Origin: Agarilytica rhodophyticola
Lineage (GTDB): Bacteria > Pseudomonadota > Gammaproteobacteria > Pseudomonadales > Cellvibrionaceae
Length of the DNA stretch: 64,000 nt
NCBI RefSeq assembly: GCF_002157225.2
Contig: NZ_CP020038.1
Coordinates: forward strand, 372,001 to 436,000
Direction of reading: 5' to 3'
Shown: positions 1 through 7,854 of the stretch, in pieces
How positions within the stretch are numbered: the first letter of the stretch is position 1
Layout: each line of letters starts with the position of its first letter
The notes under the pieces: model-generated
What the model saw: only the letters and a program-made list of their open reading frames with translations
Databases searched by the model: none
What the model was told of the DNA's origin: nothing
Translations under genes and position numbers: made by a program

Positions 1-2
1 TT

Positions 3-950
3 GTTTCTAACGACCTGAGAGATCAGTTTAATAAGTTAATTACTAAATCTTCTTATCCGGTAGACGATTCTTTTTCTTCATCCATCGATAAAAAAGGTAT
101 TGAAAGCATAAAAAATCACTATGGTATTCCTGTGGAGTCAAAGTTAGTAACGATTTCGATGGGCGCTCAAGGAGTAGGAGGAGAAATAGAAGCTTATATT
201 CGTGCCTTTGTCGACGATGCAAAAAAGCAGCTGGAAATGAACCCGCAGAGCGAGCTACCTAATGTGAGTATTATGGCACTTTGCGGCAAGAATACACAGC
301 TTGCTAATAGTGTTGTTAATGCTTTTAATGAATCAATAGAAGCAATTGATAATGAATCTATAAAAGAAAGTGTCGTCAATGCTTTTTCTATTAAACCTCA
401 AGGTTGGGTTCAATCTGGTAAGCCGATGGCTGAATTAATGAAAGCATCAGACTTGTTTGTATCAAAGCCAGGCGGACGCACCGTCGCTGAGCTTGAAAGT
501 TCTAAAACTCCAACTTCGCTTAAAGTTTTGCCTTCTCACTTTTGGGAGTTTGGTAACGTTGCATTTATGAAAGAACAGGGTTTGGCGAGTACTACCGATG
601 ATGGACAACCGCTTCAGCAGCTAAAAGATGCAATAAATACTCGTGAAAATCAGCATAAATTAGCAGAAAACTCTCAAAAAATTGATAAACTAAAATATCA
701 AATTTTAGAGCTTTATCAACAATATGGTCAGTTAATTGAACATGGTCTAGATCACCCAGAAGCCAAAGACTGTGCGGACTCTATTAAAGAGCTCCAGCAA
801 CAACTCGACAAACTGGAATCTGGGCCTAAGCAAGCTTCTTCCTTGGCAGGCATAGCACCTTCAAATCACTTTGCCCGAAGTGTTGTCAAAAAGATTGCCC
901 AGGAATCTATTGAAAAAATGTTGAAAAAGCGTTTGGAGGTCAATGCCTAG
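3..950 (+). CDS. GT28/MurG-like glycosyltransferase, C-terminal part (5' truncated by window edge)
   Basis: The reading frame is open from base 3, so the gene begins upstream of the window; a GTG at 132 is an internal codon, not a convincing start. The visible part contains a strand followed by a glycine-rich turn (ISMGAQGVGGE) and then the segment SDLFVSKPGGRTVAELE with NVAFMKEQGLA further on. This resembles the nucleotide-sugar-binding half of family 28 glycosyltransferases (MurG and monogalactosyldiacylglycerol synthase type), where a Gly-Gly-x-Thr-x-x-Glu motif grips the donor. The last roughly 100 residues are a charged, probably coiled-coil tail that MurG lacks, so this is not murG itself. 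Acceptor and product cannot be told. It converges on the halogenase gene with only 27 bases between them. Family call moderate, function unknown. Confidence 0.5.
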   Translation, partial: VSNDLRDQFNKLITKSSYPVDDSFSSSIDKKGIESIKNHYGIPVESKLVTISMGAQGVGGEIEAYIRAFVDDAKKQLEMNPQSELPNVSIMALCGKNTQLANSVVNAFNESIEAIDNESIKESVVNAFSIKPQGWVQSGKPMAELMKASDLFVSKPGGRTVAELESSKTPTSLKVLPSHFWEFGNVAFMKEQGLASTTDDGQPLQQLKDAINTRENQHKLAENSQKIDKLKYQILELYQQYGQLIEHGLDHPEAKDCADSIKELQQQLDKLESGPKQASSLAGIAPSNHFARSVVKKIAQESIEKMLKKRLEVNA

Positions 951-977
951 GGCTTTTTAATAGGCTCTAGCTTGCTA

Positions 978-2531
978 TTAAATCCTCTGCAAACCGTGCA
1001 GCTTTATTTTATTTATAAGCTCTCTATTATTGGGGAGCTTGCTACAAAATAATTGAGCGTTTTTTTTGTTGCGTGCAAATTGCTCTTCGGCAAATTGAAC
1101 ATTGTGAGATGTCATCCCGTGGAAGCTTGGTTTAGTTTTAAAGCCCATGCCATAGAGCACATACTGATAACTTGCGGAAGGAAATACTTCGTCTTTTTGT
1201 GTGAAATCATCTTGCCAGGGATAATGAAAGCGCCACATCTCAATGAGTTCTTGTAGGCTATCAGGGATGGACTTTGGATCGCAGTTTTCGATCCAGAAGT
1301 CGCTGTCTCGGCGCTGGCTTAAACAATAATGTAGTTTCAAAAAGTCGATAATTCTATCCCAACGATATTGGCAGCGTTCATTAAACCGTTTAGCGACAAT
1401 ATCCATAGAATCTCTATCTGGGGGGAGCTGCTGAGCAATTAGTCTGGCTGATAACTCTACTAACACTAGTGATGATGCCTCTAAAGGTTCTAGAAAACCT
1501 GCAGATAAACCGACGGCGACAACATTGTTTTGCCAAAATTTTTGTCGGTGGCCTGAATTTATTGAGATTTTACGCAGATCGTAATTATCAATATCCTTAA
1601 CCCTTGGTCTTAAGTAGTCTCTTAGTTGCAGTTCTGCTTCGGCTTGGCTTATATGTGCGCTTGAATAGACATGGCCAACACCACGGCGACTGACCAAGCC
1701 TATATCCCAAATCCAACCAGCGGTTTGTGCTGTCGATATTGTGTGAGAGGCGATAGGTGTATCATCTGTTTCATAGGGAGCGTGCACAGCGAGCGCAGTA
1801 TCGACGAAGAGTATGTCCTTACAATCTTTGAAGGGAACCTTGTAATGTTCGCCCAGTAAAAGTGATTTAAAGCCTGTACAATCTACGAAAAGATCCCCTT
1901 CTATTTGTATTCCTTGTTGTGTTTCAAGGGAGCTGATATCTCCATTCTCTGTAGTATTGACGGTGCTGGTATCGGCTAAAATATGCTTAACCCCAAGTTT
2001 TTCAACACAGTGCTTTTGGACAAATTTGGAGAATTTTCCTGCATCTAAGTGATAAGCATAATTGGCAACACTGGCGTATTCTGGCGTTGTTATTTGTTTG
2101 GGGGCTAATCCTTGTTCACATATATGGCTTTGTGAACACACGGCATCAGCAAAGGATACCCCTTCGTTATTTTGTTGCCAGTGTGGAACCAAATTGCCAC
2201 TAACAAAACCCTGCGGCAGTTCGAGGGGATGATAGTAAAAGTCGTCGTCTGCTCCAGTGACCCAGCGAGCAAATTTAGCCCCTTGCTTAAAGGTGGCGTC
2301 ACATTCACGAATAAAGTCTGTCTCAAATATGCCCATATTTTTGAGCGTAGTTCGCATCGTAGGCCAAGTACCTTCGCCAACACCAATGGTGGGAACATTG
2401 GGGGATTCTACTAATGTGACCGAAATAGGATCTTGTGTGCTGTTCTCAAATTGCTTAGCGATAGTGCCTGCTGTTATCCAGCCTGCCGTGCCGCCGCCGA
2501 CAATAACAATTTTACGAATTGGCTTTCCCAT
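978..2531 (-). CDS. Flavin-dependent tryptophan halogenase family protein
   Basis: The 517-residue protein begins with an FAD-binding Rossmann strand (GGGTAGW, residues 12-18). It carries GVGEGTWPT near 51-58, a lysine in FKQGAKF (K82) matching the catalytic lysine of PrnA-type halogenases, and the GFLEPLEAS block (E348) matching their catalytic glutamate. The diagnostic WxWxIP motif is present only as WIWDIG (273-278): both tryptophans are kept but proline is glycine. Known members use reduced FAD and hypohalous acid to halogenate indoles, but many relatives encoded beside TonB-dependent receptors have no proven substrate. Here it is the last gene of the receptor/SapC/oxygenase cluster, 52 bases after the oxygenase gene. 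Family assignment is strong; actual halogenation is inference. Confidence 0.85.
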   Translation of the reverse strand: MGKPIRKIVIVGGGTAGWITAGTIAKQFENSTQDPISVTLVESPNVPTIGVGEGTWPTMRTTLKNMGIFETDFIRECDATFKQGAKFARWVTGADDDFYYHPLELPQGFVSGNLVPHWQQNNEGVSFADAVCSQSHICEQGLAPKQITTPEYASVANYAYHLDAGKFSKFVQKHCVEKLGVKHILADTSTVNTTENGDISSLETQQGIQIEGDLFVDCTGFKSLLLGEHYKVPFKDCKDILFVDTALAVHAPYETDDTPIASHTISTAQTAGWIWDIGLVSRRGVGHVYSSAHISQAEAELQLRDYLRPRVKDIDNYDLRKISINSGHRQKFWQNNVVAVGLSAGFLEPLEASSLVLVELSARLIAQQLPPDRDSMDIVAKRFNERCQYRWDRIIDFLKLHYCLSQRRDSDFWIENCDPKSIPDSLQELIEMWRFHYPWQDDFTQKDEVFPSASYQYVLYGMGFKTKPSFHGMTSHNVQFAEEQFARNKKNAQLFCSKLPNNRELINKIKLHGLQRI

Positions 2532-2583
2532 AGCGATAGACTCTCTTGTTAATTTTACTTTTAGTAATTTTTCTTAGTACCCA

Positions 2584-3240
2584 CTAATTTAAAATTTGAT
2601 ACACCGAGTTTAATCGTTCTGGCATAAGATTAAATGAAAAGCTCAGGCGATTATTTGTTCTATTGTTACTGTAACCATGGGCTAGGCGTGAAGGCCAAAA
2701 CAAGCATTCCCCCTGCTTTACACTAATTTCAACTTGTGTGAAATGATATTGCAAACCGTGTTCATTGTGTTTTTGCACTGCTTGATCGAATAGCTCGTTG
2801 TGCAATGAGCCCGTGGTTAAAGGATGATAAAATGTTATGGATGTTTCTTTATCTGTATTCAAGTAGAGGGTGCCACTTAGCAGACTATTAGCATGAGCAT
2901 GTTTTGTTTGAGAAGCTCCCGCTTGTGCAAGGTTGAACCAGGCGCTCACCAACTTCATTGCTCCTGATCGTTTGTAATTTAGCAAGTCGTGGTAAACAAA
3001 ACCCGCCGATTCCTCTATCCACCTTTTCAGCCAACTAAGCTCTGGGTAGGTTGAAAATACGTTAGAGTCGTTATGATAATGAGTTAAATTATCTGTATTA
3101 CTGGCTGTATTTGTCTGCGCCTGTGATAAGTTTTGGACTCTAGAAAAGAATAGCTCGCGTACTTCTTCGGACCTATCTAATTTAAGTTTGATTAGTGGAA
3201 CCGAAAATAAACCTAAAGATTCCCATCGATACTGTGTCAT
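2584..3240 (-). CDS. Putative 2OG-Fe(II) oxygenase (PF13759-like)
   Basis: A 218-residue soluble protein. The C-terminal half carries KHAHANSLLSGTLYLN and later GECLFWPSRLAHGYSNN with NRLSFSFN. These match the double-stranded beta-helix of the small 2-oxoglutarate/Fe(II) oxygenase family PF13759 (TIGR02466): a His-x-His before the Ser-Gly strand, and a distal His with a following Arg that would bind 2-oxoglutarate. Such proteins are often encoded next to tryptophan-halogenase-like and SapC-like genes in TonB-receptor loci, as here. It lies 54 bases downstream of the SapC gene and 52 bases upstream of the halogenase gene, consistent with one transcript. The substrate is unknown. Confidence 0.75.
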   Translation of the reverse strand: MTQYRWESLGLFSVPLIKLKLDRSEEVRELFFSRVQNLSQAQTNTASNTDNLTHYHNDSNVFSTYPELSWLKRWIEESAGFVYHDLLNYKRSGAMKLVSAWFNLAQAGASQTKHAHANSLLSGTLYLNTDKETSITFYHPLTTGSLHNELFDQAVQKHNEHGLQYHFTQVEISVKQGECLFWPSRLAHGYSNNRTNNRLSFSFNLMPERLNSVYQILN

Positions 3241-3294
3241 ATACTTTCACACTGTTTTTTTAATTATTTTTATAATTATTTTTATAATCAGTTT

Positions 3295-4023
3295 TTAATT
3301 AACTTTAACAGATTTTAGCTGTTGATTTTTTTTGTGAATCATTATTTGAATCTGCGACAGTGACGCCATCATGGTATAGATAAATCTTAGATAATCTTTC
3401 TGATGTAAAATGCTTAGCTGATCGGTATCTATCTTCTTTAAGGCCTCTTCATCGATGGTATATAAACCATTAACCTCACAGCGAGAATTGTCATCTAAAG
3501 TAATGCTTAGGCGCATAGGCATGATCAATTCTAAGGAAGCCAAATGATGTATGAACTCTTTGGTTTTTTCATCTCCCTGGTATAGAGTTGCCAATATTGA
3601 ACTCACATTCTGTAGCAGTTGAGATTGTTGTCCATTCTCATCAAACACACCTATGCCTTTTTCCTGTCCCACACTGGGATGATCCATGTCCACACATACA
3701 CTTAAATGTGAGTCATCATTGCCTTCGCCAAACCCTAAATAAAATGGCTGACGAGACAGGTTTAGCGGGGCATGAATTGCATTCAGTACACCTTTATCAA
3801 TAAATAAGTTTTCATCTTCAGCGAAACCCATTAGTGCTGCACATATGAAGTTCCCCGACTCACTGTTTTTGGCTAATACTAGAGGGTATTGTCCACAAAG
3901 TTGCCGAAATTCTTCGACTATGACTGGAATCAACTGAGTATTGGATTGTTGTACCAAACAATAGTCAGGATCGATTTTAAGATTTCTGTGGCTCACATCA
4001 TTAATTGCAACCAGCTTTGTCAT
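3295..4023 (-). CDS. SapC family protein
   Basis: A 242-residue protein with the SapC-family pattern (PF07277): an N-terminal section with YPLVLAKNSESGNF followed by ALMGF and NLFID, then QPFYLGFG. The family is named after a surface-layer-associated Campylobacter protein, but in Gammaproteobacteria and Caulobacterales it occurs in TonB-receptor loci with halogenase-like genes, and its biochemical role is not established. No signal peptide is visible, so a cytoplasmic location is likely. The start has a GGAG Shine-Dalgarno about 10 bases upstream. A strong terminator lies between the receptor gene and this one, so expression probably depends on read-through or on a promoter in 4024-4117. Confidence 0.8.
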   Translation of the reverse strand: MTKLVAINDVSHRNLKIDPDYCLVQQSNTQLIPVIVEEFRQLCGQYPLVLAKNSESGNFICAALMGFAEDENLFIDKGVLNAIHAPLNLSRQPFYLGFGEGNDDSHLSVCVDMDHPSVGQEKGIGVFDENGQQSQLLQNVSSILATLYQGDEKTKEFIHHLASLELIMPMRLSITLDDNSRCEVNGLYTIDEEALKKIDTDQLSILHQKDYLRFIYTMMASLSQIQIMIHKKNQQLKSVKVN

Positions 4024-4117
4024 TATATTTTCTCCAATGATGTCTGAGAAACGATTAACCTATGCTAATCCTCTAATCGCTGCTCCATAATCCGATCTGT
4101 TCCCACTTGATAAGAAC

Positions 4118-4142
4118 AAAAAAGGGCTCTTTATGAGCCCTT
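4118..4142 (-). terminator. Rho-independent terminator after the TonB-dependent receptor gene
   Basis: Read on the minus strand, AAGGGCTC and GAGCCCTT form an 8-bp stem around a 5-base loop, followed by an uninterrupted run of U (six Ts counting the last stem bases). It lies 73 bases past the receptor stop codon and before the SapC gene. It would uncouple high receptor expression from the three downstream enzyme genes. Confidence 0.85.
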
Positions 4143-4214
4143 GTTCACGTTCTTTATCATTTAAATATATCTATTAATCTAGTATTTGTTTATACCGCGT
4201 TAATAGTAAAGTTA

Positions 4215-7200
4215 CTAGAAAGTTGCACGTAAACCAAGTGACCAGCGAGCGCCAGTGTCGTCAGCTAGCAAGAATTGGTTGCTATAACGACCATGTTTTA
4301 ACAATATCTCTTCGGTGATGTTGATACCTTCAAAGAATACAGTTAAGGAATCGTTGATATCATAGCTACCACTAAGATCCCACTGATGATAATCGTCAAC
4401 AAAGGTTGGCCCGCTGCCTTGAATTTGTGTGAGCGACTGCAAGAAGCCTTCACGATTATTCCAAGCCAAACGAATTTGGAATGGGCCTTTTTCGTAGAAG
4501 CCTACAATATTTTGCGAATCACTTAGGCCTGTTACTGCAAAACTTTGACTTAAATCGTTTACATTTAGATCCGAATCACTATCAACCACAGTCAAGTTAG
4601 CTAATATACCAAAACCTGTTTCACCGAAGTTATGCTGGATAGCAAGTTCAAAACCGTCAACAACCGCATCTTCACCATTATTTGGAGTTGTAAAGTCAAA
4701 TAATGCTATGCCATCACTATCATCTAGACCATTAGGGTCTGTGCCTTGTGGGCTTGATGGATCGCGTACAGGTTGCCCACTACTTGGACTGGTAAATTGG
4801 AAGCTATCTTGCCTTGTGTTGCTAACAATAAAGTTGGTGACATCTTTGCGGAAGTAACCAGCAGAAATATAGTCAGCATCTCCGTAATACCATTCGAATG
4901 ACAAATCTAAATTAGTCGATTCTAGTGGTTCCAGCTCAGGATTACCTGAAGATGCTCTAAAATCGCCACCTTGGCGAGTGGTTTGAATAGTAATGCCTGG
5001 AGATAATTGAAGTAGCGCGGGTCGTGTAATAGTTTTCGATACTGCAAAACGGCTAACAATAGTGTCACTTAGATCAAATTTTATATCCAAGTTTGGCAGG
5101 AAGTGATTGTAGCTATTATTAACGCGAATTGGCTCCAAGGGACCATTAATCTGACCTAGCTCTGTTTGGTCGAGTATATTTAAGCTCTCTAGAGTAGTAT
5201 TTGTTCCGTTTATATCAACATCAGTTGTTTCATAGCGCAAGCCTAGATGAGCGCTCATTGGAATGTTGCCTATATCTTGCTGGTATTCAAACTTCACATA
5301 AGTAGCAAAAATTTCTTCATTGACCACAAAAGAGGTGCCTGAAGCTTCAGCATCTAAGTTACCACCGGTAGCAGTTTCGATAAAGTTAAAGGCTGCTTCT
5401 TGATCAAAACGGAGCCATTGGTTGGGAATATTGCTCGCGCCACTTAAATCACTTAAGAAGTCGCCGCCAGCATTGAGTACCGAAAATAAATCCAAGGGGA
5501 TATTAATTGGGGCGCCAGTTGGACCATCGGCTGTTTGGACACGATCAAAATAGCCACAGGTAACACAATGACGGCCACCAATTTCATTAGTGACAAATGT
5601 ATTCGACTTTGACTGGTCGCTATATAAAACGCCAAACTTTGCGCTGATCAATCCCTTATCGTTATCGAAGCTCCAATCGCCATCCACTTTAAACTGATCA
5701 ATTTCGTCATCGATGACACTACCACGTCTCAAATTTACATGTGAGCGCACCGTTGAGGGGTCTAGATAATTGCCGCGGCCGATAGGCTCACTGACATCGA
5801 TAGTATTGCGTGGTGTGCCTGCAGCTATTTGACGCAGTTCGAAATTCTGTTGTTCGTTAAAGTAATTGGGGTTTGCCTCTTGGAAACCACTCAGACCTGG
5901 CAGGAGGTTACCCTGAGTATGGTCAAAAACGACATTATCCAAAAAACCGAAAATGATCAGTGGGTTGGTATTACCCTTAGAATCATTTAGCTCGCTGCTC
6001 GATTTTGAATAATCAAAGGCGAGTTGAAAATTGTCATTCACTTGCCATTTAGCATTCAAGCCAGCTGAGATTGTTTCTGATGGACGGCCAATGTCACGCG
6101 CACCGAAATCAGTTGCGCCGTTGTCTTGTAAAAAGTTAACAACAGTGCCATTAGAATCCACAGTTATAGGATTTTCAGCTGTGTTACTAAAATCCGATGA
6201 GGTAAACCAATGCCCTAGGGAGCTACCTTTGGATTCCACATCAAATTTTGAATAGAGAACATCTGCAGTTAGCTCTAACGAATCATTGGGTGCAAATTGT
6301 AAAACTAAGTTACCACCCGTTCGGGTGCGGTCTTCAGCAATAACTCGTTGCTCATAGTTTCGTGGTACAAAAGTATTTGCTGTAGTTGGAGTATACCCTT
6401 CACGTTTTGACGCGATATTCGTATTAGCAATCCAGCCTTCGATTGCAGCTTGTTCACGCTGGGTTTCCCGTTCTTGGTGAGAGAAAGAAAGTAACGCTCC
6501 GAACTTTCCATCGGCAAAGGTATTGCTGATTAAGCCTGAAATCTGTGGGGAAGTTTCTGAGCTGTTACTGTCATACAGGCCTTTGACGCTACCGGCAAAC
6601 TTAAATTCGTCAATATCTAACGGTTTTGCCGTTTTAATATTGATTGTTGAACCAATGCCTCCTGATTGTAGGCTGGCGTTGGCCGTTTTATTTACCTCGA
6701 CACCGCTAACAAGTTCAGAAGCAAGTAAGTCGAAGCTGAATTCGCGCCCAGGGTTGTCAGAGGGCATTTGGCGGCCATTAACCAGAACCGTATTAAATTC
6801 TGGCCCGAATCCGCGCACGGTCACGAATTGGCCTTCACCACCGGATCTGTCGATGGATACACCTGATATACGTTGTAGTGATTCGGCTAAGTTAGTATCG
6901 GGAAATTTACCAATGTCTTCAGATGAAATGGCATCTACAACGCCGCTAGCTTCTCGTTTGATATCTGCTGCTCGTTGTAAACTTCCCCTAATCCCTAAGA
7001 CCAGGACTTCTTCTTCTTGTAATGAGGCAGAGCCGTCTTGTGCTGCGGCGCCATTGATTGAGTATGCTGTTGATGATATCGCCAGAATTGCTGCTGACAA
7101 TTTGCTCAGCTTGTGCATAGTCTCTGTTCCTCCAGAGTGTGATTTCGTTATTAGTATTTTTATTTGTCCGTTGTCACCCACTGATACTTGCAACGCGGTA

Positions 7201-7526
7201 CCTCTAAGAAGGTGATCCAACCCTTCTTGCAGCGTGTACCATCCGTTTACTGCATTAGCCCATCTTTGTTTTGCCCCATCAAATGGGAAAATTAACGTTT
7301 TGTTGGTTTGTTCAGCAACTTCGGTGAGCGCAAGATCAGCTCGTTGCCGAGGAATCATGAAACGAAACTTCTCATTTTTTGTTGAATCGTTTGGTCTAGC
7401 CTGTGCTGATGTATTTGTAATTAAAAAAATGAAAACGATTACAAAAAAATGCGAAAAGAAAAACTTTTCATTCTCCTCAAACGCCAGAATATTCCTGGCA
7501 TATCTAGCAGACGAACCACCTTTCAT
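4215..7526 (-). CDS. TonB-dependent outer-membrane receptor with N-terminal STN domain
   Basis: The 1103-residue frame reads as an N-terminal hydrophobic segment (about 25-40), a secretin/TonB short N-terminal (STN) domain (about 53-127), a second signal-peptide-like stretch starting at Met137, a plug domain from about 173 (FPDTNLAESLQRISGV, VTVRGFG, VNGRQMPS) and a 22-strand-type barrel ending in WSLGLRATF with the C-terminal Phe expected of outer-membrane barrels. It belongs to the Xanthomonas/Caulobacter type (TIGR01782-like) used for carbohydrate uptake. Met137 (ATG at 7116-7118) is preceded by GGAGG with 10-base spacing and begins a typical signal peptide ending in AAAQ, so a shorter 967-residue protein starting at 7118 is plausible and may be the main product. 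The substrate is not readable; proximity to xylose genes suggests xylo-oligosaccharides (inference). Confidence 0.9.
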   Translation of the reverse strand: MKGGSSARYARNILAFEENEKFFFSHFFVIVFIFLITNTSAQARPNDSTKNEKFRFMIPRQRADLALTEVAEQTNKTLIFPFDGAKQRWANAVNGWYTLQEGLDHLLRGTALQVSVGDNGQIKILITKSHSGGTETMHKLSKLSAAILAISSTAYSINGAAAQDGSASLQEEEVLVLGIRGSLQRAADIKREASGVVDAISSEDIGKFPDTNLAESLQRISGVSIDRSGGEGQFVTVRGFGPEFNTVLVNGRQMPSDNPGREFSFDLLASELVSGVEVNKTANASLQSGGIGSTINIKTAKPLDIDEFKFAGSVKGLYDSNSSETSPQISGLISNTFADGKFGALLSFSHQERETQREQAAIEGWIANTNIASKREGYTPTTANTFVPRNYEQRVIAEDRTRTGGNLVLQFAPNDSLELTADVLYSKFDVESKGSSLGHWFTSSDFSNTAENPITVDSNGTVVNFLQDNGATDFGARDIGRPSETISAGLNAKWQVNDNFQLAFDYSKSSSELNDSKGNTNPLIIFGFLDNVVFDHTQGNLLPGLSGFQEANPNYFNEQQNFELRQIAAGTPRNTIDVSEPIGRGNYLDPSTVRSHVNLRRGSVIDDEIDQFKVDGDWSFDNDKGLISAKFGVLYSDQSKSNTFVTNEIGGRHCVTCGYFDRVQTADGPTGAPINIPLDLFSVLNAGGDFLSDLSGASNIPNQWLRFDQEAAFNFIETATGGNLDAEASGTSFVVNEEIFATYVKFEYQQDIGNIPMSAHLGLRYETTDVDINGTNTTLESLNILDQTELGQINGPLEPIRVNNSYNHFLPNLDIKFDLSDTIVSRFAVSKTITRPALLQLSPGITIQTTRQGGDFRASSGNPELEPLESTNLDLSFEWYYGDADYISAGYFRKDVTNFIVSNTRQDSFQFTSPSSGQPVRDPSSPQGTDPNGLDDSDGIALFDFTTPNNGEDAVVDGFELAIQHNFGETGFGILANLTVVDSDSDLNVNDLSQSFAVTGLSDSQNIVGFYEKGPFQIRLAWNNREGFLQSLTQIQGSGPTFVDDYHQWDLSGSYDINDSLTVFFEGINITEEILLKHGRYSNQFLLADDTGARWSLGLRATF
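7113..7135 (-). promoter_or_regulatory. Internal ribosome-binding site and start codon for a short form of the receptor
   Basis: On the minus strand GGAGGAACAGAGACT precedes ATG at 7118. This is a near-perfect Shine-Dalgarno with 10-base spacing, clearly better than the GGTGGA four bases before the first ATG at 7526. The encoded N-terminus (MHKLSKLSAAILAIS...) has the charge and hydrophobicity of a Sec signal peptide. Confidence 0.65.
7430..7443. promoter_or_regulatory. Candidate LacI-family operator, imperfect
   Basis: TGAAAACGATTACA matches 12 of 14 positions of the perfect palindrome upstream of xylB and keeps the central CG typical of LacI/GalR operators. It lies inside the first 35 codons of the long receptor frame and about 310 bases upstream of the internal start at 7118. 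Whether the neighbouring LacI-type regulator binds here is inference. Confidence 0.35.
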
Positions 7527-7854
7527 TTTCCACCAATAAATTTTGAAATTTTTTTCAAAATTGTGTTAAAAAAATGCGAGTGCGCTGCCACTTTAACCTC
7601 TTTTCACAAAGAGATAAACAGTATTTTTTAAAATGCCAACTGACTTTAACGATTTAAAAGGTACTTTCCTCTATGCAATGTGTTGAATTAGATGCTTTTT
7701 TTAAAAAAAACTTTAAATTTGTACAGAACTCTTTTCTTGTCAAAGAAAAACAGGCATAACAGCACCTCAAAACAAATAAAGGCTGCCTCATAACAATGAG
7801 CAGTCCACTAATAAGCCCGAGCTTTCTCTGGCATTAAATCATTGGAGTATTTCT
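7527..7854. promoter_or_regulatory. Divergent intergenic region between receptor and sugar symporter genes
   Basis: This 328-base AT-rich stretch must hold the promoter of the symporter gene and probably one for the receptor. It contains an inverted repeat TTTTGAAA/TTTCAAAA at 7541-7560 just upstream of the long receptor start, and several A and T tracts. I could not pick a convincing -35/-10 pair on either strand. The symporter start at 7855 has a GGAG Shine-Dalgarno. Confidence 0.5.

Noticed and set aside
6523-7215. 230-codon plus-strand frame opposite the TonB receptor
   Set aside because: It lies wholly antisense to conserved plug and STN coding sequence and has no recognisable protein features.
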